This document shows, in pieces, positions 34,900 through 43,850 of a DNA stretch of 64,000 nucleotides. Numbering within the stretch: the stretch's first letter is position 1; each line of letters begins with the position of its first letter. The translations under genes and the position numbers were made by a program. A model generated the notes under the pieces. It was not told the DNA's origin and made no database searches. It saw only the letters and a list, made by a program, of their open reading frames with translations. The stretch is taken from positions 271,501 to 335,500 of the forward strand of contig OZ025785.1 of assembly GCA_964019425.1 (NCBI GenBank), given 5' to 3'. This stretch comes from Flectonema sp. DT1601 (Eukaryota > Euglenozoa > Diplonemea > Diplonemida > Diplonemidae).

Positions 34900-36253
34900 T
34901 TTGAAATGGAGCAAGAAAATCACCAAGGTAAAACGACACACGTTTCGGCGGTCCTTGCAGGACATGTCAGACCTGAAATTGATGAAGGAACTGCAGAAAT
35001 TTGAACTTGTGTTCACCCCAAAGGTGATGAGATGATTTCGCACTGCAGCAACAACTAGGCACTCAATCTTAACGTAGCTGAACTCAAAATCTCTTTAGGA
35101 CTCAATATCCTCGTGGGTCTCTGTGATAAGCCAAATATCTCAGATTACAGGAACGGTACATCAGACCCAGCGTACACACCCCACTTCGCTTCCTGAGATC
35201 GGTTCCTCTAAATTCGAACCAATCTAAGGTTTTGCACTGTCACCAACCCCGTACCTACTGACAAGCTCTACAAAATCCGCAGCTTTTGGGAAACAATAGT
35301 TCCCAAATGGTCCGAGATCAATAAGGCGGAGGCGCAGGGACGGGTGGAGAAGTTCTCTGCCTCGTACTTTCAGTCCTAGCACAATGTGCATCACATAAAT
35401 TCAGGGGCAATCCAAAAGAAGTACATGTCTTCAGCACATTGCCTGTCGAGGAGAATTATGAGACAGCCACGTGATGGACTAAAATAAGGAAATCTATCAA
35501 AAAGTGACCATCGACTTACCGGTACAGATCCATCAGTACAACAAACTGATGGGTGGTGTTGACCTTGTAGACGGTATCAGGGGGAAGGCAAGAAGAACTC
35601 TGATGACAAAACGCTGGACCCTGAAAGTCTTTCACTACTTGTTAGAGATTTCTATCTTCAATGTTTTCACCCTCCAAAAGAAGTCTGAAAAAGACGTCGG
35701 GACATATGCTCAGTTCAAAAAAAGGCCATGTTCTCAACTTATTGATCATGGAACACACCAAACTCACACAAAATGTCACTACCTACGAAAATTTGATATT
35801 TTTGGGGACTGCAGTTCACGGATTTGTTCTCAAAAAAAGTAAGGTCATCGACTTCTTGTTCAAAAAGCGAGGTTTTCTTATGCATGGATCCCTGCTTCGA
35901 ACAATATCACGAAAATATTGACAAGTATTCAGCCCCTGTTTGCAACAATCATACCTTTGCTACACACAATCATATCCCACCGAAAAACATGAAACGGAAG
36001 CACTCTACTCCTACAACATTGCTAAAATCAAAGCGAACCCAGGGGTCCTAAGCAACAGTGTTTTTTTAGGCTGTTGTTGCATTTTCTCAAGTTATTTTGG
36101 CCCCCTTGCGGGCTGACCTCAGTTTTTTTTCAATGCGCGGGGGGGTGTCTTTCACCCTGTAATTTTTTTGTATTTTTCCCCACACCCCTTTTCCCCTTTG
36201 TCAAATTTTTCGATTTTTCTCAAAAACAGGGTTTTTGGCCTCTTATTAAAGGG
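34900..36253 (+). mobile_element. piggyBac-type DNA transposon remnant
   Basis: The remnant ends in ...TTATTAAAGGG directly followed by TTAA (36254-36257), as expected for a piggyBac terminus and its TTAA target. The target TTAA is one present in every satellite unit (TTTTTTAAAGAAAA). The left terminus is missing. The satellite runs plus on the left and minus on the right, so the left end was lost in a rearrangement. Transposase traces include a DKLYKIRSFWETIVPKW stretch (near 35265) and the conserved block at 35504-35842. Confidence 0.8.
35504..35842 (+). pseudogene. piggyBac transposase fragment
   Basis: The 112-codon frame reads LPVQIHQYNKLMGGVDLVDG..., the family's YN..MGGVD..D block that holds the last catalytic Asp region of the DDE domain, then an RRTLMTKRW...F stretch. 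Part of the C-terminal Cys-rich zone (KCHYLRKF, CSSRIC) follows, and more Cys/His (VCNNH) appears in another frame near 35935, showing at least one frameshift. Upstream transposase traces are in other frames with stops and apparent deletions. Dead. Confidence 0.85.
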
Positions 36254-36257
36254 TTAA

Positions 36258-36981
36258 AGAAAAAAAAAACGGAAAATAGAAATTAGTCAACAAAGTCGAA
36301 CGATAAAAAAAACAATGATAACATTGTTTATTCTTTTTTTTTATTTTTTTTTTTAATATTTTTTTTATTTTGAAAAAAAAAACACAATCAGTTTAGCGTC
36401 TTGACCAGGACGGAAAATAGAAAGTGATCGACATAGTCGATCGATAAAAAAAAACAATGATAACATTGTTTATTCTTTTTTTTTATTTTAAATTCTTTTT
36501 ATTTATTTTTTAAAGAAAAAAAACGGAAAATAGAAATTAGTCGACAAAGTCGAACGATAAAAAAAAACAATGATAACATTGTTTATTCTTTTTTTTTTGT
36601 ATTTTTTTTAATATTCTTTTTTATTAATTTTGAAAAAAAAAACAATCAGTTTAGCGTCTTGACCAGGACGGAAAATAGAAAGTGATCGACATAGTCGATC
36701 GATAAAAAAACAATGATAACATTGTTTATTCTTTTTTTTTATTTTAAATTCTTTTTATTTATTCTTTAAAGAAAAGAAACGGAAAATAGAAATTAGTCGA
36801 CAAAGTCGAACGATAAAAAAAAAACAATGATAACATTGTTTATTCTTTTTTTTTTTTTTTTTTTTATATTCTTTTTTATTAATTTTGAAAAAAAAACAAT
36901 CAGTTTAGCGTCTTGACCAGGACGGAAAATAGAAAGTGATCGACATAGTCGATCGATAAAAAAACAATGATAACATTGTTT
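36258..36981 (-). repeat. Hairpin satellite, array 5
   Basis: Alternating A and B subtypes on the minus strand, as in array 3. Interrupted by the inverted-repeat transposon at 36991 and resumed at 38302. Confidence 0.88.
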
Positions 36982-37050
36982 ATTCTTTTTGGGAAAACCT
37001 CTAATTCAACAAAAATAGTTTGCGAAATCGCCAACTCCCTACAAAAAAAA

Positions 37051-37128
37051 GTTGTCCACCAGGACTCGAACTTGACCCAAAAATTTGGCTTGCGGCGGGT
37101 TTTTTGTTTTTTAGCCTACTAAGCTGGG
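37051..37128 (-). tRNA. tRNA-like Pol III unit, left (degenerate)
   Basis: On the minus strand it has an A-box-like AGCTTAGTAGGCTA and a B-box GTTCGAGTCC, then a T8 run 10-15 nt later (37043-37050) that would stop Pol III. The arms do not fold into a normal tRNA and the A-to-B interval is A-rich, so this is a tRNA-derived relic rather than a working tRNA. Confidence 0.5.
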
Positions 37129-37138
37129 AAGAGTGCAA

Positions 37139-37208
37139 GGGGGGCTTGCGTCCGCCAAATTCTTGGCGGGACGCAAGCCCCCCCCCAACCCCCCCCAAGG
37201 GGGGGGGA
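37139..37208. repeat. GC-rich double hairpin
   Basis: GGCTTGCGTCCGCCAA pairs with TTGGCGGGACGCAAGCC (one bulged base) around a 4-nt loop, and the flanking G and C runs lengthen the stem to over 20 bp. A CCCCCCCC-AA-GGGGGGGG hairpin follows directly. It stands out in an AT-rich region. Confidence 0.85.
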
Positions 37209-37267
37209 GCCCCTAATAAAAGCCCGCCTGTCCCGTACAAAGTCCAACCTGTAAAAACAAATTTGCA

Positions 37268-37271
37268 ACTG

Positions 37272-37303
<32 letters not shown>

Positions 37304-37500
37304 TTCTAATTAAAGACGCGCATGAATGGACCAATGAGATTCCTTCTGCCCCTACCTACTATCTGGCGAACAGCAGTCAAGGGAACGGACTTGAAACTGT
37401 CAGCGTTTTTGACTCTAGTCGGGTGTAGTTATAGGTGGGAGGTTTACCAACAATGAAATACCACTACTCTTATCGTCGCTTTACTTATCCAATGATGGGG
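37268..37500 (+). pseudogene. Diverged 28S rRNA fragment
   Basis: GACTCTCTTAAGGTAGCCAA and the following ATGCCTCGTC...GACGCGCATGAATGGA, CCTACCTACTATC, CAAGGGAACGG, TTTGACTCTAGTC and GAAATACCACTACTCT are landmark words of animal 28S rRNA in the right order. Short stretches between them are missing or altered. The part around TTAAGGTAGCC is the classical R2 target site, here unoccupied. This is a captured piece, not a working rRNA gene. Confidence 0.88.
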
Positions 37501-37569
37501 GAACGGCAGCTGCCTCTTCGGAGGTTAGGGTCCTTTCGGACTCGTGGCTTTTCCGATTCCGGCGAGGAT

Positions 37570-37695
37570 CGATGATTGCAATTATTCTCCTTGAATGAGG
37601 AATGCCTGGTAGGCGCAAGTCATCAGCTTGCACTGATTACGTCCCTGCCATTTGTACACACCGCCCGTCGTTGCTACCGATTGGCTGTGGGATAG
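37570..37695 (+). pseudogene. Diverged 18S rRNA 3' fragment
   Basis: TGCAATTATT, GAGGAATGCCTGGTA, AAGTCATCAGCTTGC, GATTACGTCCCTGCC and TTGTACACACCGCCCGTCG match the 3' part of 18S rRNA in order. It lies after the 28S piece, the reverse of the natural rDNA order, on the same strand. Downstream sequence to about 37850 does not clearly continue as 18S. Confidence 0.88.
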
Positions 37696-37839
37696 AGCTG
37701 GGGCGACAAACGGGCTTCGGCTCGACCCCTCGTTTGGAGACACCAGTCATGTTGGGAGTTTGACTGGGAGGAGGGCCACATGACGAAGGCTTCTGAGTCA
37801 CGAACCTAAATCGATGATGAGGATCGTTAAGCCACATTT

Positions 37840-38118
37840 CTAAAGGCTTTTACTAACGTGAGAATTTCTGTTGTCGATGGTTCGAATATGCCTGACAAAA
37901 ATTACCTAATTTGGAACTTGAAGTCTGGTGAATTTTGGTTGGAGGTCTTAGTCTCACTGGTGAACTGCACAGTAACATTTTAAAGTGATCGATCACACGG
38001 GAGGGGTCTTGGTGATTTATTGCAACGGGAATATGTCTCAACTCGACCAGTAGGTGATCAATCCGCCCTTTGACTATGTTTTGGTCACATTTTCCGTCAT
38101 TACGAAAAAGAGAAAAAA
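37840..38118. other. Interior of the TIR transposon, no gene
   Basis: About 280 bp between the rRNA pieces and the right tRNA-like unit. No frame, rRNA word or repeat recognised. Confidence 0.4.
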
Positions 38119-38193
38119 GGATGTCACAGGGTTCGAACCCGAGACCTCCGGGTCATGATTCGGCGGTCATAACCAGTAGACCACTGGAGCTCA
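38119..38193 (-). tRNA. tRNA-like Pol III unit, right (degenerate)
   Basis: On the minus strand it has an A-box TGGTCTACTGGTTA and a B-box GGGTTCGAACCC, followed by a T6 run (38113-38118). The T arm pairs fairly well, but the acceptor ends do not, so I call it a tRNA-derived unit and not a tRNA gene. Confidence 0.5.
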
Positions 38194-38301
38194 GAAAATT
38201 CTGAAAATTCTCCCGTCATGTTGGGTTGTTTCGAGCGGTTAAAATTTTTGTGATGAGTTGGCGATTTCGCAAACTATTTTTGTGGAATTAGGGGTTTTCC
38301 C

Positions 38302-38870
38302 ATTCTTTTTTTTTATTTTAAATTCTTTTTATTTATTCTTTAAAGAAAAGAAACGGAAAATAGAAATTAGTCGACAAAGTCGAACGATAAAAAAAAAACA
38401 ATGATAACATTGTTTATTCTTATTTTTTTTTTTTTTTTTATTCTTTTTTATTAATTTTGAAAAAAAAAAACAATCAGTTTAGCGTCTTGACCAGGACGGA
38501 AAATAGAAAGTAATCGACATAGTCGATCGATAAAAAAACAATGATAACATTGTTTATTCTTTTTTTTTATTTTAAATTCTTTTTATTTATTTTTTAAAGA
38601 AAAGAAACGGAAAATAGAAATTAGTCGACAAAGTCGAACGATAAAAAAAAACAATGATAACATTGTTTATTCTTTTTTTTTTTTTTTTTATTCTTTTTAT
38701 TAATTTTTTAAAAAAAAAAAAAAACAATCAGTTTAGCGTCTTGACCAGGACGGAAAACTGGAATCGACATAGTCGATCGATAAAAAAAACAATGATAACA
38801 TTGTTTCATCTTTTATATTTTTTAATTTTTTTTTTATATTTGAAGAGAAGAAAGAAGAAAAAAAAAAAAA
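38302..38870 (-). repeat. Hairpin satellite, array 5 continued
   Basis: Resumes after the transposon, with A and B subtypes. From about 38690 it becomes the left part of the 4675-bp unit, with a shortened variant (GGACGGAAAACTGGAATCG). Confidence 0.85.
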
Positions 38871-39260
38871 AAAAAACAAGCGGAATTGATCATAATGGGT
38901 GGCAGGGGTTGATATAACTTCATTTGAAAATTCTTCTTTTTTAATTTCTTTTTTTTTGAAATTTTTTTTTTATTTAACAGGAGTTAAGATCACTTACATG
39001 AGTTAACACAACACAGATACGAGTAGCAAACTGAGGTAACACTACCAATTCAACAAAAAATAATCAGGATCGGACACAAGGAGGAGAGTTCATTCTACCT
39101 CTCACTGTCCTTGCTGGTATCTTAAGTAAGTGTCTTGGTATCTCCTATATAATTGTCAGCATTGGGGATATTTTGGGTTCTGAGGAAATCCACCAAGTCC
39201 TGGGCCAGGTACCCAGGCCAGGCCTCACCTAATTACACACTAATTCTTCTTTGCATTCCC
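38871..39260. other. Decayed satellite flank inside unit 1
   Basis: Resembles 30640-30860: the AACAAGCGGAATTGATCATAATGGGTGG word, then a weakened GGTATCTC repeat, then unassigned DNA with CCAGGTACCCAGGCCAGGCC. No gene. Confidence 0.6.
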
Positions 39261-40150
39261 GCAAGAAGGTCTGGTTCTAAGTGCAACATAAGTGTTGACT
39301 GGTGCCACGCATTACGGAAAGAAAAGTAGCGTTGCATATTGACCTGTGGCAAGTCGGCGCTACCAAATGACAGTCTGATGATCCACGGCGGGCGTTTGCA
39401 GAAAGAAAATTGCTGTTATTTGCCTTTGTCACAGAATTTTTTTTTTTTTTTTTTACCACTTTTTGTGCCACTCACCTCCAAAAAAACATGAGTACATCTT
39501 TTTTTATGGTTATCTCTCGATCTATCGGCCCCGAAGGGTCTTCACAAATTTCTGGGTGGAGAAAAAAGTTTTGCAGTTGTTTGCCAGCCAAAACTTACGC
39601 AGCACTGTAAGCTGGCCAGGCCTAGCTACTTCCGTACTGGGAATGGGGCTTCTGTTTCTTCCTGCTAGCAGGCCTGGTGCTAAGTGCTACGTAATAGTGT
39701 CACGCATTACAGGAATAATATTAGGTTGCTCAGAAGTGCTATGTAAGCTGGCCAGGCCTAGCTACTTCCGTACTGGGAATGAGGCTTCTGTTTCTTCCCG
39801 CAAGCAGGCCTGGTGCTAAGTGAAGTGCTACGTAAGTGTTGAATGGTGCCACGCATTACGGGAAGAAAGGTAGAGTGTTGCATGTTAACCTGTTGCAGGT
39901 TGGCACTACCAAATGACCTGATGACCCACGGGGGGGCGTTTGCGGAAAGAGAATTGCTGCTTTTGCAGTTATTTGCCTTTATCACGGGATTTTTTTTTTT
40001 TTTTTTTTACTGCTTTTTGTGCCACTCACCTCCAAGAAAATCATGGTTACACCTTTTTTATGGTTATCCCTTGGCCTATCGATCTCGAAAAGAGGTTTTA
40101 GAGTTTTGGTGCCAAGCTGTCTTTTTGTTATGGTTTAGACAATTTGGGTT
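39261..40150. repeat. Two diverged 543-bp repeats
   Basis: GTGTTGA.TGGTGCCACGCATTACGG occurs at about 39293 and 39836, and each copy goes on to a TTTGCCTTT.TCAC..A(T)n and GTGCCACTCACCTCCAA. A shorter AGCTGGCCAGGCCTAGCTACTTCCG repeat occurs at 39612 and 39748. Small frames here (60-118 codons) have no recognisable content. Confidence 0.75.
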
Positions 40151-40224
40151 TTAATAAATAATTCCTTTCATTTTTGCCACCTTTCTGCAATCAATGCTTA
40201 TGTAGCACCCCTGAGCAAATTTTG

Positions 40225-40575
40225 GCTGCTAATTTTCTTCTTGCAAGCAAATCTTAGCTGCTGATTCTCTTCCTGCAAGCAAATCTTAGCTGCTTATTTT
40301 TTTCTTGCAGGCAAATTTTAGCTGCTAATTTTCTTCCCGCAAGTAAATTTTAGCTGCTGATTCTCTTCCCGCAAGCAAATCTTAGCTGCTTATTTTCTTC
40401 CCGCAAGCAAATTTTAGCTGCTTATTTTCTTCCCGCAAGCAAATTTTAGCTGCTGATTCTCTTCCCGCAAGCAAATCTTAGCTGCTGATTGCTTATTTTC
40501 TTCCCGCAAGCAAATTTTGGCTGCTTATTTTCTTCCCGCAAGCAAGTTTTAGCTGCTTACTTCTTTCCTACAAAC
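40225..40575. repeat. 32-bp minisatellite, about 11 units
   Basis: Units of the form CTTCCCGCAAGCAAATTTTAGCTGCT plus a short T-rich end, differing at a few sites. Same array at 57787-58138. The third unit of the macrosatellite has a slightly shorter one. Confidence 0.9.
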
Positions 40576-40820
40576 AAATTAAGTAAGATTTATTTTTGCC
40601 TAAGGAAAAATGCTGGATTTTTGTGCCCAAGCAGGTCTAAAAAGATGGGTGACCATTTTCTTAAAGTATAAAATGTGATGAAAATTCTTTTTTAGTATGG
40701 TTTTGAAATTTAAGTGTATGGTTGCCAATTTAGTAGGTATTTAAAAAAAAATTCTTCAGAAGAAATCTTTCTCAAAATTCCATTTAGGTAATTTGCCACC
40801 GAAACTGAGCACCAAACAAA

Positions 40821-40898
40821 AACCGCCGTCAGCGGGTTTTGAACCCTCGACCGCCATTCTTGCAGACCGGCGTTCTATCAATTGAGCTATGTAGCCAC
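40821..40898 (-). tRNA. tRNA-Cys-like sequence (GCA loop), copy 1
   Basis: On the minus strand TAGCTCAATTGATAGA is an A box, CTGCAAG fits an anticodon loop with GCA, and GGGTTCAAAACCC is a B-box/T-arm, followed by a T run. The anticodon stem has one mismatch and the acceptor stem does not pair. It is probably a tRNA relic or the head of a SINE. It lies directly after the 3' end of LINE-B on the same strand. Confidence 0.55.
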
Positions 40899-40907
40899 AT
40901 AATCGAT

Positions 40908-42864
40908 GTTTTTTTTATTTATTTAGTCACATCCCCCCTGTCTTTCTACTTTGTTTTTATTCTTTCTGAGCATACTCGCTCTTCTTATTTTTTAACTAAG
41001 TAAATAAGCAACAACGAGTGCAACTGTTGTGAGTCCGTTGGAGGACTTCCCCGGATAGGAAGCTCACGACACTGTAAGTACAAAGCGAATGATCAATACG
41101 GAGACGGTGGCCAAAGACCACTGGGTTACCTGCGAGCTATGAAGCTCTACGGATGTCCTCAGAGAGTTATTAGGAGATGAATTAGGAGTGATGTATGAGT
41201 ATGATATACTAAAAAGATAGTAACTTCTGATAACAGCTTGTTGCCGTCCATTGTTCTAAATGCCATATGAAGCCAGCGAGGGAATGTAAGTTCCTCGTAG
41301 CGAACATAAATAGCAGGCTGTGTTCCTTCTTTGAAATCTTCGCTTCTTCCATGACAGATCCAATTGTTCCATTTCTGATGCGTACCAGAGCAGAGTTCAT
41401 GCAGTTAAACATCAAGTGTCTAGGTGATGAGTTTACAAAAAGGGCACTTCAGTTGTACGCCTTTGTCTCTCAGCAAGGGGTGTGAACCCGTTCTGAATTG
41501 TGCAATTCTTACTTCCGAAGCCCTCAGCATGTCTTTCGGATATCTAGCAGTTCTCAATCCTCCGGTCGCCTCCAGATACTGTCTGAGCATCACCCGTTTC
41601 ATTGGAGGCTTTGCCTTCTCGGAGGCTTCCATCATCTTTCCTATCAACTTCCTGTGAGACTCCCTCGCTACCCTTGATTTGTGGGCGAAGAAATCCATGG
41701 TCGTTGAGACCGGTTTACTTTCGGCATCCTTCGAGACTTCTTTGGCCAGCTTATCAGCCTTATCGTGTGGTTCAATCCCCACATGGGCCGGGATAAACTG
41801 GAGATGCACCTGTGTCTTCAGATCCCTAATGCTTTCCAGTATTAACAGAGAGTTCAACTTCCTCTGGGCAACAATCCCTCCATTGAGTTCCTCCAGGTTG
41901 GATTTCGAGTCACTGAAGATTCTGGTAATACCTGACCTGGGACCCAAGATCGAGTCAGCTTTGCCAATTTCTCTCATCAGCAGTTTGAGTGTTACTTGTT
42001 CAGCCTTGTAGCTGCTTTCAGTAGCTACAAGTCTTGACGACATCGTTCTCTCAGTTGGTGAGACCTGTACTGCTGCCGCACCCGCAGTGTAGTTAGCAGG
42101 ATCATGTGAGCCGTCCACATATATAGCCGAGTTGCAAGGGACTAGGTCCCTGCAGTATTCCTCAAATTTGTTCCTATCCACATCTGCATCACCGGTCTTG
42201 TTATGACCATACCCACAGGATATCTCTAGATTTGGTACATCCGCCCAGGGTTCGATGCTGTCAGGTTGAACTATTCCTTGGAGGGCGATGTTACAATCTT
42301 CCTGCGGCAACTTAGAACTCCAGAATCCTTTCGCTATTCGGTTCGTCGAACGTACCCACTTCAGCGATCGATACCTAAACAGAGCAGTTCTGGCCTGTTT
42401 TTCTATTATCAACTTCATCGGGAGCATGTTCGCCTCCAAGAGCAGTGGGAGAGACCTGGTGTAGATGCTGCAACCCGTTATCCTTCTCGCAATCTTCTTC
42501 AGATTCAAGTCCACAAGATCAATCTGACCCTCAGATAGGAAAGGACCGAAGCTCTCCAGCCCATATGACAGCCTTGAAAGTATGTACAGGTTCTTGACCA
42601 TGCACAGCGTCTTAAAATCAAAATCATACTGTTCTAGTTTCCCCAGGAGTGCAAGACCCCTCCTGGTCTCATCCAGCATCTTTCCGACCTGTGTTCCATA
42701 AGATAAATCACCATCAATGTGCACCCCCAGGTATTTAACGCTGTCTACCATCGGCATCAGTACTGCGGTTAACAACTTTACTCTCAGCTTACTTGATCCA
42801 TCAGGGAAAATTTCAAGCAGGTCCTTCGTATTAGCAACTTCGGTATCATCCACCTTGAGAATGG
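40908..42864 (-). pseudogene. LINE-B, 3' part (RT thumb, RNase H, zinc knuckle), unit 1
   Basis: Plain LINE of the same family as LINE-A, clearly related but diverged throughout. Minus-strand order: end of the RT region, SVKYLGVHIDGDLSYGTQV, RNase H with AIYVDGSHDPANYTAGA, TESSYKAEQ, RIFSDSKSN and PAHVGIEPHDKADKLAKE, then CPFCK. A frameshift inside the CCHC knuckle (near 41415-41420) puts the C-terminal 68 residues in another frame. The 3' untranslated region matches LINE-A (CCTATCCGGGGAAGTCCTCC, GGGGGATGTGACTAAATAAATA). The 5' side is cut at 42864 by the inserted retroelement; the missing part is at 55753-56245. Confidence 0.85.
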
Positions 42865-43079
42865 GAATAACCATCTTCATCCATTTTGTGATATGACTTG
42901 ATAAAATAAAGAATATTAATTTCACAGAAGAAACAAATTAAACAAATACTCACTAACGTCGGGGTAATGTTACATTCTTCGAGAGGTCGATTACTAAGAC
43001 TTTGAAAAGCACCGAGGCAAGAGGTGCAACAAGCCATACAAAAGGGTAAACAATTAGAGGACCTCAGGAAGAAACACCC
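42865..43079 (-). repeat. B repeat, outer copy
   Basis: 215 bp, direct repeat of 43546-43760 (offset 681) with very few differences. It begins GAATAACCATCTTCATCC at the insertion edge. Confidence 0.92.
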
Positions 43080-43080
43080 A

Positions 43081-43095
43081 GGGTGGGAGGGTGGG
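43081..43095 (+). promoter_or_regulatory. G-quadruplex-type spacer between the B and A repeats
   Basis: GGGTGGGAGGGTGGG has four G3 tracts with one-base loops, a very stable quadruplex type. It fills the gap between outer B and inner A repeats and is not present at the other repeat edges. On the element's sense strand it is C-rich. Confidence 0.8.
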
Positions 43096-43545
43096 AAAAA
43101 GATTAAAGTTTAAGTAAGTTCAATGAGGATTAAGCAAAATTTGCTAAGGAAAGGAATTAATGTTTTAATTAATAATGTACTGATACAGAATAACATCTCA
43201 AACATAGTGATCACTTATGCAACGAGAGCTAAAAGATCGATATAGACATTCCTAATCCAAAGACTAGGGTGCAGAGTGCATTTCAGCTAAGGGAGGACCT
43301 TTTTCATTTTTCGTTCCGTTAGGACAGAAGAGTAATAAGTATAGAATAATTCTCGACGTACCAGAGCCTGCATAGCCGAGTGGATATGGTCGTCGACCGT
43401 AGATCGCTTGGGTAGCCGCGGCACGGGTTCGATTCCTGGCGACGGCACAATTTTTGGGTTTTTCAACCAGAAAATTATTAAGAAGAAAACAGTAAGGAAA
43501 GGGCACAAAATTGGACTTAGTGATCATTCCCTGAGTAAACTGAGA
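43096..43545 (-). repeat. A repeat, inner copy (empty site for LINE-A)
   Basis: 450 bp, the same length as the outer A copy once LINE-A and its duplication are removed (47935-48195 plus 55564-55752). It keeps the unbroken AATTCTCGACGTACC site, which shows exactly where LINE-A went in. Confidence 0.92.
43366..43447 (+). tRNA. tRNA-Tyr-like sequence (GTA) inside the A repeat, inner copy
   Basis: A-box TAGCCGAGTGG, a loop CCGTAGA that fits anticodon GTA, a long variable region, B-box GGTTCGATTCC and a T5 run just downstream. The GCC/GGT D stem and most of the anticodon stem pair, but the acceptor stem only partly. It lies antisense to the element's genes. Possibly a captured tRNA or a SINE head. 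Confidence 0.6.
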
Positions 43546-43760
43546 GAATAACCATCTTCATCCATTTTGTGATATGACTTGATAAAATAAAGAATATTAA
43601 TTTCACAGAGGAAACAAATTAAACAAATACTCACTAACGTCGGGGTAATGTTACATTCTTCGAGAGGTCGATTACTAAGACTTTGAAAAGCACCGAGGCA
43701 AGAGGTGCAACAAGCCATACAAAAGGGTAAACAATTAGAGGACCTCAGGAAGAAACACCC
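43546..43760 (-). repeat. B repeat, inner copy
   Basis: 215 bp. It joins the A repeat directly (ACTGAGA|GAATAACC), which recreates the two ends seen at the outer borders of the element. Confidence 0.92.
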
Positions 43761-43850
43761 CAACGCCAGTAAAACCAAATTAATGTAATTAATGTAAATA
43801 GAGTTAGATATATTATAATAATATTAGTATAATTTTGAATAACGCCGAGT
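43761..43850 (-). other. Non-coding stretch between RT/RNase H frame and B repeat
   Basis: About 90 AT-rich bases after the RT/RNase H stop; nothing else seen. Confidence 0.5.

Larger units (their letters stand above)
36991..38301. mobile_element. 1311-bp terminal-inverted-repeat transposon carrying rRNA pieces
   Basis: The ends are 46-bp inverted repeats beginning GGGAAAACC and running to CGAAATCGCCAACT, with only two or three differences. The satellite word ATTCTTTTT flanks it on both sides (36982-36990 and 38302-38310), a 9-bp target duplication, although the T run blurs its right edge. No transposase frame is present, so it is non-autonomous. A 9-bp duplication with fairly long inverted repeats fits a Mutator-like or Merlin-like source; I cannot choose between them. 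Inside are a strong GC hairpin, diverged 28S and 18S rRNA pieces and two tRNA-like units. Confidence 0.88.

Noticed and set aside
37268-37300. R2-type LINE insertion at the 28S target
   Set aside because: The site is uninterrupted here, and the RLE-type LINE of the window lies in satellite DNA.
37268-37695. Working rRNA genes
   Set aside because: The pieces are short, diverged, in the wrong order and inside a transposon.
39463-39819. 118-codon and similar frames in the 543-bp repeats
   Set aside because: They recur with the macrosatellite only, contain T-run Phe stretches and show no recognisable domain.
43366-43447. Functional tRNA-Tyr gene
   Set aside because: The acceptor stem pairs only partly and the base before the anticodon is unusual; it is copied as part of a terminal repeat.
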